A stretch of DNA of 64,000 nt from Pseudomonas sp. KK4. GTDB taxonomy: Bacteria; Pseudomonadota; Gammaproteobacteria; Pseudomonadales; Pseudomonadaceae. The notes under the pieces were generated by a model. The model was not told the origin of the DNA, searched no databases, and saw nothing but the letters and a program-made list of their open reading frames with translations. Shown here piece by piece: positions 17,271 to 26,147 of this stretch (position 1 is its first letter; every line of letters begins with the position of its first letter). The stretch covers positions 1 through 64,000 of the forward strand of contig NZ_LYVP01000012.1 of the NCBI RefSeq assembly GCF_001984065.1. The letters are read 5' to 3'. The position numbers and the translations under genes were made by a program.

Positions 17271-17280
17271 GACCTACAAC
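17261..17280. promoter_or_regulatory. inverted-repeat operator over the kdgD -10/start region
   Basis: GTTGTA (17261-17266), eight bases, TACAAC (17275-17280): a perfect 6-base inverted repeat covering the -10 element and the expected transcription start. FCD-type GntR regulators often bind short T-G-T-A/T-A-C-A palindromes. The regulator encoded just upstream is the obvious candidate, and a repressor bound here would block RNA polymerase. Confidence 0.55.
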
Positions 17281-17339
17281 TTCGGCGCAGGCTGAACAGT
17301 CTCATCACAACAAACGTCGCTACCCAGGGTGTTCGAATA

Positions 17340-18251
17340 ATGAATCCACAAGAACTGAAGTCCATCCTCTCTGCCGGTCTGCTGTCTTTCCCGGTCACCG
17401 ATTTCAATGCCCAGGGCGATTTCAACCGCGCTGGCTACATCAAACGCCTCGAATGGCTGGCCCCATACGGCGCCTCGGCCCTGTTCGCCGCAGGCGGCAC
17501 CGGTGAGTTCTTCTCCCTGGCGGCCAGCGAATATTCGGAAATCATCAAGACCGCCGTCGACACCTGCGCCAAGAGCGTGCCGATCCTGGCCGGTGTCGGT
17601 GGTTCGACCCGTCAGGCCATCGAATACGCTCAGGAAGCCGAGCGTCTGGGCGCCAAAGGCCTGTTGCTGCTGCCGCACTACCTGACCGAAGCCAGCCAGG
17701 ACGGCGTTGCCGCCCACGTTGAAGCCGTGTGCAAATCGGTCAACATCGGCGTTGTGGTCTACAACCGTAACGTCTGCCGCCTGAACGCACCGCTGCTGGA
17801 GCGTCTGGCCGAGCGTTGCCCGAACCTGATCGGCTACAAGGACGGCCTGGGCGACATCGAGTTGATGGTGTCGATCCGTCGTCGCCTCGGCGATCGCTTC
17901 AGCTACCTGGGTGGTTTGCCGACCGCCGAAGTCTACGCCGCGGCTTACAAGGCGCTGGGCGTGCCGGTCTACTCCTCGGCGGTGTTCAACTTCATCCCGA
18001 AAACCGCGATGGACTTCTACCACGCCATCGCTCGCGACGATCACGCCACCGTCGGCAAGATCATCGACGACTTCTTCCTGCCTTACCTGGACATCCGTAA
18101 CCGCAAGGCTGGCTATGCCGTGAGCATCGTCAAGGCCGGGGCAAAAATTGCCGGCTACGACGCAGGTCCTGTGCGTGCACCACTGACCGACCTGACCGGC
18201 GAAGAGTACGAAATGCTCGCCGCGCTGATCGACAAGCAGGGCGCTCAGTAA
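17340..18251 (+). CDS. kdgD: 5-dehydro-4-deoxyglucarate dehydratase
   Basis: Converts 5-keto-4-deoxy-D-glucarate to 2,5-dioxovalerate (2-oxoglutarate semialdehyde), releasing water and CO2. This 303-residue protein is a DHDPS/NAL-family Schiff-base aldolase barrel. The catalytic lysine is Lys167 in IGYKDGLGD, and the conserved tyrosine lies in [15 protein letters not shown] near residues 55-60 is the family's carboxylate-binding loop. The length is typical of KdgD. The frame is open 30 codons further upstream, but ATG 17340 gives the normal N-terminus [20 protein letters not shown]. It is first in the hexarate gene group. Confidence 0.95.
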   Translation: MNPQELKSILSAGLLSFPVTDFNAQGDFNRAGYIKRLEWLAPYGASALFAAGGTGEFFSLAASEYSEIIKTAVDTCAKSVPILAGVGGSTRQAIEYAQEAERLGAKGLLLLPHYLTEASQDGVAAHVEAVCKSVNIGVVVYNRNVCRLNAPLLERLAERCPNLIGYKDGLGDIELMVSIRRRLGDRFSYLGGLPTAEVYAAAYKALGVPVYSSAVFNFIPKTAMDFYHAIARDDHATVGKIIDDFFLPYLDIRNRKAGYAVSIVKAGAKIAGYDAGPVRAPLTDLTGEEYEMLAALIDKQGAQ

Positions 18252-18268
18252 CATCCGTTTAAATTAGA

Positions 18269-18293
18269 GCCGCTGAGCAATCAGCGGCTTTTT
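18269..18293 (+). terminator. intrinsic terminator overlapping the next ribosome-binding site
   Basis: A perfect 8-bp stem (GCCGCTGA 18269-18276, TCAGCGGC 18281-18288) with loop GCAA is followed at once by TTTTT (18289-18293). The Shine-Dalgarno of the next gene (GTGAGGAG) begins three bases later. The element is inside a gene group that should be co-expressed, so it probably lets only part of the transcripts through. Confidence 0.75.
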
Positions 18294-18310
18294 GCGTGAG
18301 GAGATTTGTT

Positions 18311-19756
18311 GTGGCTGATGCAAAGCGTTTCGATAACTACATCAACGGTGAATGGGTCGCGGCCAGCGACTATTCGGCCAACATCAACCCGTCCGAACTG
18401 ACCGACACCATCGGCGATTACGCCAAGGCCGACCTGGCCCAGGTCAACGCCGCCATTGAAGCCGCCCGTGCCGCCTTCCCGGCATGGTCCACTTCCGGCA
18501 TCCAGGCCCGTCACGATTCGCTGGACAAAGTCGGCAGCGAGATCCTCGCCCGTCGCGAAGAGCTCGGCACCCTGCTGGCCCGGGAAGAGGGCAAGACCCT
18601 GCCCGAAGCCATCGGCGAAGTGACCCGCGCCGGCAACATCTTCAAGTTCTTCGCCGGTGAGTGCCTGCGTCTGTCCGGCGACTACGTGCCGTCGGTGCGT
18701 CCGGGCGTCAACGTTGAAGTGACCCGCGAAGCCTTGGGCGTGGTCGGTCTGATCACCCCGTGGAACTTCCCGATCGCCATTCCTTCGTGGAAAATCGCCC
18801 CGGCCCTGGCCTACGGCAACTGCGTGGTGCTCAAGCCTGCGGACCTGGTGCCGGGTTGCGCCTGGGCGCTGGCGGAAATCATCTCCCGCGCAGGCTTCCC
18901 GGCCGGCGTGTTCAACCTGGTGATGGGCAGCGGTCGAGTGGTTGGCGAGGCGCTGGTCAACAGCCCTAAAGTCGACGGCATCAGCTTCACCGGTTCCGTG
19001 GGCGTCGGTCGTCAGATCGCGGTCAACTGCGTGTCGCGCCAGGCCAAGGTCCAGTTGGAAATGGGCGGCAAGAACCCGCAGATCATTCTCGACGACGCCG
19101 ACCTCAAGCAAGCGGTCGAGCTGTCGGTGCAGAGCGCGTTCTACTCCACCGGCCAGCGTTGCACCGCTTCGAGCCGCCTGATCGTCACCGCCGGGATTCA
19201 CGACAAGTTCGTCGAAGCCATGGCCGAACGCATGAAGTCGATCAAGGTCGGCCACGCGCTGAAGGCCGGTACCGACATCGGTCCGGTGGTTTCCCAGGCG
19301 CAGCTCGAGCAGGACATGAAGTACATCGACATCGGCCAGTCCGAAGGCGCTCGCCTGGTGAGCGGCGGTGGTCTGGTGACCTGCGACACCGAAGGTTACT
19401 ACCTGGCGCCAACTCTGTTTGCCGACAGCGAAGCGTCGATGCGCATCAGCCGCGAAGAGATCTTCGGCCCGGTGGCCAACATCGTGCGTGTGGCCGATTA
19501 CGAAGCCGCGCTGGCCATGTCCAACGACACCGAGTTCGGTCTGTCGGCGGGTATCGCCACCACGTCCCTGAAGTACGCCAACCACTTCAAGCGCCACTCC
19601 CAGGCCGGGATGGTCATGGTCAACCTGCCGACCGCTGGTGTGGATTACCACGTTCCGTTCGGTGGCCGTAAGGGGTCATCCTATGGCTCACGTGAGCAAG
19701 GCCGCTATGCGCAAGAGTTCTACACGGTCGTGAAGACAAGCTACATCGGTTCGTAA
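18311..19756 (+). CDS. 2,5-dioxovalerate (2-oxoglutarate semialdehyde) dehydrogenase
   Basis: NAD(P)-dependent aldehyde dehydrogenase, 481 residues, oxidising 2,5-dioxovalerate to 2-oxoglutarate, the last step of hexarate breakdown. The nucleophile is Cys284 in GQRCTAS and the general base is Glu250 in [10 protein letters not shown]; the cofactor site shows [19 protein letters not shown] and [13 protein letters not shown] chose GTG 18311 (protein begins [15 protein letters not shown]). The earlier in-frame GTG at 18296 lies inside GTGAGGAGA, which serves as its Shine-Dalgarno. It follows kdgD by 59 bases, with a terminator hairpin between. The specific substrate is inferred from the neighbours. 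Confidence 0.9.
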   Translation: MADAKRFDNYINGEWVAASDYSANINPSELTDTIGDYAKADLAQVNAAIEAARAAFPAWSTSGIQARHDSLDKVGSEILARREELGTLLAREEGKTLPEAIGEVTRAGNIFKFFAGECLRLSGDYVPSVRPGVNVEVTREALGVVGLITPWNFPIAIPSWKIAPALAYGNCVVLKPADLVPGCAWALAEIISRAGFPAGVFNLVMGSGRVVGEALVNSPKVDGISFTGSVGVGRQIAVNCVSRQAKVQLEMGGKNPQIILDDADLKQAVELSVQSAFYSTGQRCTASSRLIVTAGIHDKFVEAMAERMKSIKVGHALKAGTDIGPVVSQAQLEQDMKYIDIGQSEGARLVSGGGLVTCDTEGYYLAPTLFADSEASMRISREEIFGPVANIVRVADYEAALAMSNDTEFGLSAGIATTSLKYANHFKRHSQAGMVMVNLPTAGVDYHVPFGGRKGSSYGSREQGRYAQEFYTVVKTSYIGS

Positions 19757-19794
19757 CTGACACCGCCGCGGTATTGGCAACGATACCGCACCCC

Positions 19795-19895
19795 TGTAGG
19801 AGCGAGCATGCTCGCGATGGTCGCAAGGACGCGGCGGGTAACCTGATGCCCCGCGTCATCGTTGACGATCATCGCGAGCGTGCTCGCTCCTACAG
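19795..19895. repeat. REP doublet, type B
   Basis: Arms CTGTAGGAGCGAGCATGCTC and GAGCGTGCTCGCTCCTACAG in inverted orientation, 101 bases overall. Inner edges carry GCGATGGTCG and CGTTGACGATCATCGCG. The same plan is seen at 60508-60604. It separates the dehydrogenase gene from the permease gene. Confidence 0.8.
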
Positions 19896-19942
19896 AACAT
19901 CGTTATTACCCGCATAAAAATAATCAGTGGGAGTACATCTAC

Positions 19943-21313
19943 ATGCAATCGACCCAGAAGCCGACTCACGTCCGCTATTTGATCCTGCTCATGCTGTTTC
20001 TGGTGACCACGATCAACTACGCCGACCGCGCGACCATTGCCATCGCTGGCTCCAGCCTGCAAAAAGACCTCGGCATCGACGCGGTCACCCTCGGTTACAT
20101 CTTCTCCGCCTTCGGTTGGGCCTACGTGGCCGGGCAAATTCCCGGTGGCTGGCTGCTGGACCGTTTCGGCTCGAAAAAAATCTATGCGTTGAGCATCTTC
20201 ACCTGGTCGCTGTTCACGGTGCTGCAGGGTTATGTCGGTGAGTTCGGCATGTCCACGGCCGTGGTTGCGTTGTTCATGCTGCGCTTCCTGGTGGGCCTGG
20301 CCGAAGCGCCGTCGTTCCCCGGCAACGCGCGCATCGTCGCGGCCTGGTTCCCGACCGCTGAACGCGGCACCGCTTCGGCGATCTTCAATTCGGCGCAATA
20401 CTTTGCCACCGTGTTGTTCGCACCGCTGATGGGCTGGATCGTCTACAGCTTCGGCTGGCAGCACGTGTTCATCGTCATGGGCGTGATCGGCATCATCTTT
20501 TCCGGCATCTGGCTCAAGGTGATCCACAGCCCGCGCCAGCACCCGATGATCAACGACGCCGAGTTCAAGCACATCGCCGACAACGGCGGTATGGTCGACA
20601 TGGACCAGGACAAGGGCAAAGGCAAGAAAGTCGACGGTCCGAAGTGGGACTACATCCGCCAACTGCTGACCAACCGCATGATGCTCGGCGTGTACCTGGG
20701 CCAGTACTGCATCAACGGCATCACCTACTTCTTCCTGACCTGGTTCCCGGTGTACCTGGTGCAGGAGCGTGGCATGACCATCCTCAAGGCCGGTTTCATC
20801 GCCTCGTTGCCGGCCATCTGCGGCTTCATCGGCGGTGTGCTGGGCGGGGTCATCTCTGATTACCTGCTGCGCAAAGGTCATTCCCTGACCTTCGCCCGCA
20901 AGGCGCCGATCATTGCCGGTCTGTTGGTCTCCAGCAGCATCGTGGCCTGCAACTACGTGGACGTTGAATGGATGGTGGTCGGCTTCATGGCCCTGGCATT
21001 CTTCGGCAAGGGCGTGGGCGCACTGGGCTGGGCGGTGGTATCCGATACGTCGCCTAAACAGATCGCCGGTCTGAGCGGTGGCCTGTTCAACACCTTCGGC
21101 AACCTGGCGTCGATCACCACCCCGATCGTCATCGGCTACATCATCAGCTCCACCGGTTCGTTCAAGTGGGCACTGGTGTTTGTCGGTTGCAACGCGCTGG
21201 TTGCGGTGTTCAGCTATCTGGTCATCGTAGGTCCGATCAAACGTGTGGTGCTCAAAGAACCACCGGTCAACGGTCCTGAAACCAATAACAAATTGTCACA
21301 AGCGCATTCCTGA
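19943..21313 (+). CDS. gudP: MFS sugar-acid permease (glucarate/galactarate type)
   Basis: Major facilitator of the anion:cation symporter (GudP/GarP) family, 456 residues with about 12 membrane segments. The N-terminus [20 protein letters not shown] is the family hallmark, followed by [19 protein letters not shown] and the loop motif DRFGSKK. The ORF extends 27 codons upstream into the REP doublet; ATG 19943 is the sensible start although its GGGAG lies about nine bases away. It lies 11 bases before garD. Uptake of D-glucarate and/or galactarate is inferred from the family and the neighbours. Confidence 0.85.
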   Translation: MQSTQKPTHVRYLILLMLFLVTTINYADRATIAIAGSSLQKDLGIDAVTLGYIFSAFGWAYVAGQIPGGWLLDRFGSKKIYALSIFTWSLFTVLQGYVGEFGMSTAVVALFMLRFLVGLAEAPSFPGNARIVAAWFPTAERGTASAIFNSAQYFATVLFAPLMGWIVYSFGWQHVFIVMGVIGIIFSGIWLKVIHSPRQHPMINDAEFKHIADNGGMVDMDQDKGKGKKVDGPKWDYIRQLLTNRMMLGVYLGQYCINGITYFFLTWFPVYLVQERGMTILKAGFIASLPAICGFIGGVLGGVISDYLLRKGHSLTFARKAPIIAGLLVSSSIVACNYVDVEWMVVGFMALAFFGKGVGALGWAVVSDTSPKQIAGLSGGLFNTFGNLASITTPIVIGYIISSTGSFKWALVFVGCNALVAVFSYLVIVGPIKRVVLKEPPVNGPETNNKLSQAHS

Positions 21314-21324
21314 GGAGCGGCGTC

Positions 21325-22878
21325 ATGCAGTTGATTGAACATTCCGACTCGCCGCGCTACATCCGCCTGCACGAGCGGGACAACGTCGTGATCGTGGTCA
21401 ACGATCAGGGCGTACCGGCCGGTACCGAGTTTGCCGATGGCCTGGTCACCGTGGACTTCGTGCCCCAGAGCCACAAAGTCACCCTGGAAGATATTCCCGA
21501 GGGTGGCCAGGTGATTCGTTACGGCCAGACCATTGGTTATGCGCTGCAGCCGATCCCACGCGGCAGTTGGGTCAAGGAAGATCAACTGCGCATGCCGACC
21601 GCGCCGCCGCTGGACAGCCTGCCGCTGTCCACCGAAGTGCCGGACGCGCAGGCACCGCTCGAAGGCTTCACCTTCGAGGGTTATCGCAATGCCGACGGCA
21701 CCGTCGGCACGCGCAACATTCTGGGGATCACCACCACCGTGCAGTGCGTCACCGGCGTACTGGATCACGCGGTCAAGCGCATCAAGGACGAGTTGCTGCC
21801 CAAGTACCCCAACGTCGATGACGTGGTGGCGCTGACCCACAGCTACGGCTGTGGTGTGGCGATCACTGCCACCGACGCCTACATCCCGATTCGCACCGTG
21901 CGCAACCTGGCGCGCAACCCGAACCTGGGTGGCGAGGCGTTGGTGATCAGCCTGGGCTGCGAGAAATTGCAGGCCGGGCAGGTGATGCACGAGAACGACA
22001 GCTCGGTGGACCTGAGCGAGCCGTGGCTGTACCGCCTGCAGGATTCCAGCCACGGTTTTACCGAAATGATCGAACAGATCATGGCGCTGGCTGAAACCCG
22101 CCTGAAGAAACTCGATCAACGCCGTCGGGAAACCGTGCCGGCGTCCGAGCTGATCCTGGGCATGCAGTGCGGTGGCAGCGATGCGTTTTCCGGGATCACC
22201 GCCAACCCGGCCCTGGGCTATGCCTCGGACCTGTTGCTGCGCGCCGGTGCGACGGTGATGTTTTCCGAAGTGACCGAAGTGCGTGACGCGATCTACCTGC
22301 TGACTTCCCGGGCGAAAACCGAGGCTGTCGCCCAGGAACTGGTGCGGGAAATGGACTGGTACGACCGTTACCTGGCCAAGGGCGAAGCGGATCGCAGCGC
22401 CAATACCACACCGGGCAACAAGAAGGGCGGGTTGTCGAACATTGTCGAGAAGTCCCTGGGGTCGATCGTCAAGTCCGGCAGCAGCGCGATCAGCGGCGTA
22501 CTGGGCCCTGGCGAGCGGTTCAAGGAAAAAGGCCTGATTTTCTGCGCGACCCCGGCCAGCGACTTTGTCTGCGGGACCTTGCAGTTGGCGGCGGGGATGA
22601 ACCTGCACGTATTCACCACCGGTCGCGGTACGCCGTACGGCCTGGCCATGGCGCCCGTGGTGAAAGTGTCGACCCGGACCGAGCTGGCGCAACGCTGGCC
22701 GGACCTGATCGACATCGATGCCGGGCGCATCGCCACCGGGCGCGCTTCGATCGAAGACCTCGGCTGGGAGTTGTTCCACTACTACCTGGACGTGGCCAGC
22801 GGCAAGAAGCAGACCTGGGCGGAGAAGCACAAGCTGCATAACGACATCACCTTGTTTAATCCGGCGCCGATTACCTGA
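21325..22878 (+). CDS. garD: galactarate dehydratase
   Basis: Dehydrates galactarate to 5-keto-4-deoxyglucarate, feeding KdgD. The 517-residue protein has an N-terminal SAF-like domain (about residues 1-90, [18 protein letters not shown]) and a C-terminal UxaA/GarD catalytic domain, with conserved [38 protein letters not shown] and TTGRGTPYG. The metal-binding cysteines and histidines characteristic of this iron-dependent family are within those motifs. A GAGGAGCGG Shine-Dalgarno precedes the ATG. Altronate dehydratase (UxaA) is a relative, but the context and the length favour GarD. Confidence 0.92.
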   Translation: MQLIEHSDSPRYIRLHERDNVVIVVNDQGVPAGTEFADGLVTVDFVPQSHKVTLEDIPEGGQVIRYGQTIGYALQPIPRGSWVKEDQLRMPTAPPLDSLPLSTEVPDAQAPLEGFTFEGYRNADGTVGTRNILGITTTVQCVTGVLDHAVKRIKDELLPKYPNVDDVVALTHSYGCGVAITATDAYIPIRTVRNLARNPNLGGEALVISLGCEKLQAGQVMHENDSSVDLSEPWLYRLQDSSHGFTEMIEQIMALAETRLKKLDQRRRETVPASELILGMQCGGSDAFSGITANPALGYASDLLLRAGATVMFSEVTEVRDAIYLLTSRAKTEAVAQELVREMDWYDRYLAKGEADRSANTTPGNKKGGLSNIVEKSLGSIVKSGSSAISGVLGPGERFKEKGLIFCATPASDFVCGTLQLAAGMNLHVFTTGRGTPYGLAMAPVVKVSTRTELAQRWPDLIDIDAGRIATGRASIEDLGWELFHYYLDVASGKKQTWAEKHKLHNDITLFNPAPIT

Positions 22879-22893
22879 TACCGAGTCGCCTGT

Positions 22894-22978
22894 TTCGCGA
22901 GCAAGCCCGCTCCCACATTCGACCGTGTGCTGCCAGAAGCAATGCGATCAAATGTGGGAGCGGGCTTGCTCGCGAAGG
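22894..22978. repeat. REP doublet, type A, inward orientation
   Basis: TTCGCGAGCAAGCCCGCTCC opens the element and GGAGCGGGCTTGCTCGCGAA closes it, the reverse of the arrangement at 16035, 26020, 58368 and 63651. It follows garD directly and may double as its 3' end structure. Confidence 0.85.
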
Positions 22979-23054
22979 CGTCCGACCAGACGCCGATGTC
23001 CCTGGTGGCTTATCATTAGCCACCTAACGACGCTCACCCAAGGTTACCTCCGGC

Positions 23055-23996
23055 ATGCTGGCAATTTTCCTAGAAACCCTGAACATCACCGCCCCGGTGT
23101 TCGCCATGCTGTTTCTGGGGGTGTTGCTCAAGCGCATCGACTGGATCAACGACAATTTCATTCACACCGCATCGTCCCTGGTGTTCAACGTCACCATGCC
23201 GGCGTTGCTGTTTCTGGGCATCCTCCATGCCGACCTGCACGCCGCGCTGCAACCGGCGCTGCTGATCTACTTCTCCCTCGCGACCCTGGTGGGCTTTGCC
23301 ATTGCCTGGGGCTGGGCGATTCTCAAGTGCCCGCGCGAAGACCGCGGGATCTACACCCAGGGCGCCTTTCGCGGCAACAACGGGGTCATCGGGCTGGCGC
23401 TGGCGGCGAGCATGTACGGCGACTACGGGATTTCCCTGGGGGCGATCCTCGCGGCCCTGGTGATCCTGTTCTACAACACCCTCTCGACCATCGTCCTGGC
23501 GGTGTACAGCCCGGTGATCAAGTCCGACCCGTGGAGCATCTGCAAAAGCGTGTTCAGCAACCCGCTGATCATCAGCGTGATCGCCGCCGCGCCCTTTGCC
23601 TACTTCAAGATCGGTTTGCCGGGCTGGCTGGAAACCTCGGGCCAATACCTGGCGCAAACCACCTTGCCACTGGCGTTGATCTGCATCGGTGGCACGTTGT
23701 CCATGGCAGCGTTGCGCAAAAGCGGCAACATGGCGCTGAGCTCAAGCCTGGTTAAGATGATCGGCCTGCCCATACTGGCGACGCTGGGCGCGTGGCTGTG
23801 GGGCTTTCGCGGGGCGGAGTTGGGGATTCTGTTTCTGTACTTCGGCAGCCCGACGGCAGCGGCCAGTTTCGTCATGGCGCGGGCGGCCGACGGCAATCAT
23901 GAGCTGGCGGCAGCAATCATTGTGATCACCACGTTGATGGCGGCGGTGACCACCAATATCGGGATCTTTGTGTTGCAGGCGGGTGGGTGGATCTAG
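23055..23996 (+). CDS. AEC-family (auxin efflux carrier-like) transporter
   Basis: Integral inner-membrane protein of 313 residues with about ten membrane segments, AEC family (PF03547), starting MLAIFLETLNITAPVFAMLF and ending NIGIFVLQAGGWI. The conserved RGNNGVIGLALA (from FRGNNGVIG) and LPLALICIGGTLS motifs mark the family. Members move organic acids such as malate or malonate, but many are uncharacterised. The start has only AAGG about ten bases upstream. It is bracketed by two type A REP doublets and is probably a single-gene unit. The substrate cannot be read from the sequence. Confidence 0.85.
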   Translation: MLAIFLETLNITAPVFAMLFLGVLLKRIDWINDNFIHTASSLVFNVTMPALLFLGILHADLHAALQPALLIYFSLATLVGFAIAWGWAILKCPREDRGIYTQGAFRGNNGVIGLALAASMYGDYGISLGAILAALVILFYNTLSTIVLAVYSPVIKSDPWSICKSVFSNPLIISVIAAAPFAYFKIGLPGWLETSGQYLAQTTLPLALICIGGTLSMAALRKSGNMALSSSLVKMIGLPILATLGAWLWGFRGAELGILFLYFGSPTAAASFVMARAADGNHELAAAIIVITTLMAAVTTNIGIFVLQAGGWI

Positions 23997-24028
23997 GGTT
24001 GGGATTTGCGGGTTTCTCCGGGGCCTCT

Positions 24029-24120
24029 TCGCGAGCAAGCCCGCTCCCACATTAGACCGAGCCGTACACAAAATTTGTGTTCACCGCAGATCAACTGTGG
24101 GAGCGGGCTTGCTCGCGAAA
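24029..24120. repeat. REP doublet, type A, inward orientation
   Basis: TTCGCGAGCAAGCCCGCTCC and its inverted copy GGAGCGGGCTTGCTCGCGAA, about 92 bases overall, between the ends of two convergent genes. The orientation matches the copy at 22894, on the other side of the AEC transporter gene. Confidence 0.85.
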
Positions 24121-24133
24121 GCGTCGGAGCTGA

Positions 24134-24514
24134 TTACTCCGGCTTCTGGTAACTGTCGATCACTTCCTGCGCCGCCCGAAACGCATCGATCGCCGCCGGC
24201 ACGCCCGCATACACCGCACAATGCAGCAAAGCCTCGCGGATCTCCTCCACAGTACAACCGTTGTTCAGCGCGCCGCGCACGTGCCCCTTCAATTCCTGAG
24301 GGCATTTCAGCGCGGTCAGCGCCGCCAGGGTGATCAGGCTGCGGGTTTTCAGCGGCAAACCTTCACGGTTCCAGACGCTGCCCCAGGCGTGTTCGTTGAC
24401 GAAATCCTGCAGCGGCTGGGTGAATTCGGTGGCGTTGCCCAGTGCCCGGTCGACGAAAGCGTCGCCCATCACTTGGCGACGTACTTCAACGCCGGGTTTT
24501 TTATGCTCGGTCAT
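24134..24514 (-). CDS. carboxymuconolactone decarboxylase-family protein (PcaC-like)
   Basis: A 126-residue protein of the CMD/AhpD family. It shows the PcaC-type layout: RRQVMGDAFVDRALGNATEF near the start, NEHAWGSVWNREGL, then the helical core LITLAALTALKCPQELKGHV and ALLHCAVYAGVPAAIDAF. The length matches 4-carboxymuconolactone decarboxylase, which acts in the protocatechuate branch of the beta-ketoadipate pathway. No other pca gene is in the window, so it could be a paralogue with another role, such as a peroxiredoxin-like function. The CxxC of AhpD is absent. Confidence 0.75.
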   Translation of the reverse strand: MTEHKKPGVEVRRQVMGDAFVDRALGNATEFTQPLQDFVNEHAWGSVWNREGLPLKTRSLITLAALTALKCPQELKGHVRGALNNGCTVEEIREALLHCAVYAGVPAAIDAFRAAQEVIDSYQKPE

Positions 24515-24530
24515 GACCCTTCCCTCATTT

Positions 24531-25607
24531 TCAGTGTTGGCGACGCCAGGCGCGCAGTGACGTGAACAGCAAAAACGCCACCAGCGCCGGCAGGACGAAA
24601 AACAGCATCAGGTGTTCGAGCTTGCCGGCCAGGGGCATGCCAGTGGTGAACGCCACCACGTGCAGGCCGTAAGCCAGGTACAAACCCAGAAACAGCAGGC
24701 CTTCGGCGCGGGTCACCCGGTACCCGGAATAGAACACCGGCAGGCACAGGGCTGCGACGCCGAGCATCACCGGCAGATCGAAATCCAGGGCATTGGGCGA
24801 TACCGACAGCGGCAATGGCGCGATCAATGCGGTGACACCCAACACGCCCAGCAGGTTGAACAGGTTGCTGCCGATCACGTTGCCCACGGCAATCTCCCGT
24901 TCACCGCGCAGGGCGGCGATCAGCGAGGTGGCGAGCTCCGGCAGGGAAGTGCCGACCGCGACGATGGTCAGGCCGATGATTCGCTCCGACAGCCCCAGGT
25001 CGGTTGCAACAGATACCGCCGCCCCCAGCAACAGGTGCCCGGCGTACACCAGCATCGCCAGGCCGACGACAATCATCAGCAGGCTGCTGATCCACGGTGC
25101 CTGCCCGGTGTGATCGTGACTCGACACCGGACGCACCGAGTGCCGTGACTGGCGCAGCAACAGGGCCAAGTACAGCAGCAGCGCTGTCAGCAGGATTACC
25201 CCGTCGAGGCGGGTCAGGTCCTCGTTCCAGGCCAGCACGAACACCAGCAGGGCCGCGCCGATCATCAGCGGAATGTCGAGGCGCACCAGTTGCCGTGACA
25301 CCCGCAGCGGGATGATCAGGGCCGATAAACCGAGGGTGACGAGGATGTTGAAGATACTGCTGCCGATCACACTGCCCACGGCAATGTCGGCGTTGTGCGC
25401 CAGGGTCGCCTGCAGGCTCACTGCCATCTGCGGCGCGCTGCTGCCAAGCGCAACGATGGTCAGGCCGATGATCAGCGGTCGCACGTGCAGGCGCGCGGCC
25501 AGGCGCACGGCAGCGCGTACCATCAATTCGGCGCCGGCGATCAACAGCAGCAGCCCGCTGAACAATTCGATCAGGCTGATCAGGGGGATGTCGGCTAGTC
25601 CGAGAAT
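24531..25607 (-). CDS. calcium/sodium antiporter family (YrbG-like) exchanger
   Basis: CaCA-family cation exchanger of about 358 residues with two homologous halves and about ten membrane segments. The two alpha repeats are seen as IIGLTIVALGSSAPQMAVSL and IIGLTIVAVGTSLPELATSL, each carrying the key acidic/polar residues, plus GSVIGSSIFNILVTLG and GNVIGSNLFNLLGVLG. The frame stays open far upstream across the rlpA-like gene, but there is no ATG or GTG near the N-terminus. I placed the start at an ATT (25607-25605), which has GGAG eight bases before it. A TTG at 25565 is the alternative and lacks a Shine-Dalgarno. The physiological ion is not determinable. Confidence 0.8.
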   Translation of the reverse strand: MLGLADIPLISLIELFSGLLLLIAGAELMVRAAVRLAARLHVRPLIIGLTIVALGSSAPQMAVSLQATLAHNADIAVGSVIGSSIFNILVTLGLSALIIPLRVSRQLVRLDIPLMIGAALLVFVLAWNEDLTRLDGVILLTALLLYLALLLRQSRHSVRPVSSHDHTGQAPWISSLLMIVVGLAMLVYAGHLLLGAAVSVATDLGLSERIIGLTIVAVGTSLPELATSLIAALRGEREIAVGNVIGSNLFNLLGVLGVTALIAPLPLSVSPNALDFDLPVMLGVAALCLPVFYSGYRVTRAEGLLFLGLYLAYGLHVVAFTTGMPLAGKLEHLMLFFVLPALVAFLLFTSLRAWRRQH

Positions 25608-25624
25608 GGTCGGGGCTCCGTATG

Positions 25625-25999
25625 TCAGTCGTCGAGGGCTTGCACGCGTACCCGTGCGGTGCCGCTCTTGAGCATACCGAGTTGTTCGGCCGCCTCGTGT
25701 GAAACATCGATCAGGCGTCCACGGGTGTGCGGACCGCGATCGTTGATGCGCACGACGCAGGACCTGTCGTTGTTCAGATTGGTGACCTTGACCCGCGTGC
25801 CGAAGGGGAGCTGGCGATGGGCGGCGGTCAGGGAGTTCTTGTCGAAACGCTCGCCGCTGGCGGTGCGTTTGCCTTGGTGTCTGGCGCCGTAGTAGGACGC
25901 AATGCCGGTCTTGTCGTAACCGTGTGGATCGATGGTGTCGGTGCTGGCGCAGCCGACGAGCAGGGAGAGCAGGGCGCAGGTGCCGAGCAGACGCTTCAT
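25625..25999 (-). CDS. small RlpA-family lipoprotein
   Basis: A 124-residue protein with a lipoprotein signal (MKRLLGTCALLSLLVGC, lipobox LVGC, Cys17) and one double-psi beta-barrel domain of the RlpA type: GIASYYGARHQGKRTASGER, LPFGTRVKVTNL, VVRINDRGPHTRGRLIDVS. RlpA of P. aeruginosa is a septal lytic transglycosylase; it is much longer and has a C-terminal SPOR domain, absent here. The catalytic-site residues equivalent to Glu and Asp (SGERFDK and NDRGP) are present. It may be a peptidoglycan enzyme or binder at the outer membrane. The stop codon is about 17 bases before the proposed start of the exchanger gene. Confidence 0.85.
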   Translation of the reverse strand: MKRLLGTCALLSLLVGCASTDTIDPHGYDKTGIASYYGARHQGKRTASGERFDKNSLTAAHRQLPFGTRVKVTNLNNDRSCVVRINDRGPHTRGRLIDVSHEAAEQLGMLKSGTARVRVQALDD

Positions 26000-26019
26000 T
26001 CAAGTGTTCCCAAAACAAA

Positions 26020-26110
26020 TGTGGGAGCGGGCTTGCTCGCGAAAGCGCTCTGCCAGAGGACATTGATATCGACTGACACGACGCTTTCGCGAGCAAGCCC
26101 GCTCCCACAG
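26020..26110. repeat. REP doublet, type A, outward orientation
   Basis: GTGGGAGCGGGCTTGCTCGC and inverted GCGAGCAAGCCCGCTCCCAC, 91 bases. The inner segment (GATATCGACTGACACGACGC) is related to that of the copies at 16.0 and 58.4 kb. It lies between gatB (ending leftwards) and the rlpA-like gene. Confidence 0.85.
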
Positions 26111-26115
26111 GGATC

Positions 26116-26140
26116 GGAGCCAGGTTTTGGTGCTGGCTCC
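26116..26140 (-). terminator. hairpin after gatB, possible transcript end
   Basis: GGAGCCAG (26116-26123) and CTGGCTCC (26133-26140) form an 8-bp stem eight bases after the gatB stop on the minus strand. No T tract follows, but the large REP hairpin comes next, so the pair may together mark the 3' end. Confidence 0.4.
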
Positions 26141-26147
26141 ATTCTCA

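Larger units (their letters stand above)
16962..17339. other. intergenic region regulator / kdgD
   Basis: Contains a divergent REP-like pair (about 17000-17066), then the kdgD promoter with an overlapping inverted repeat (17243-17280) and a leader of about 60 bases. A 117-codon minus-strand open frame crosses it but runs antisense into kdgD and has no family resemblance. Confidence 0.6.

Noticed and set aside
24531-26108. 525-codon minus-strand frame as a fusion of the exchanger with an N-terminal extension
   Set aside because: The extra 167 residues are arginine/histidine-rich and overlap the well-supported rlpA-like gene in another frame and a REP doublet, so they are not coding.
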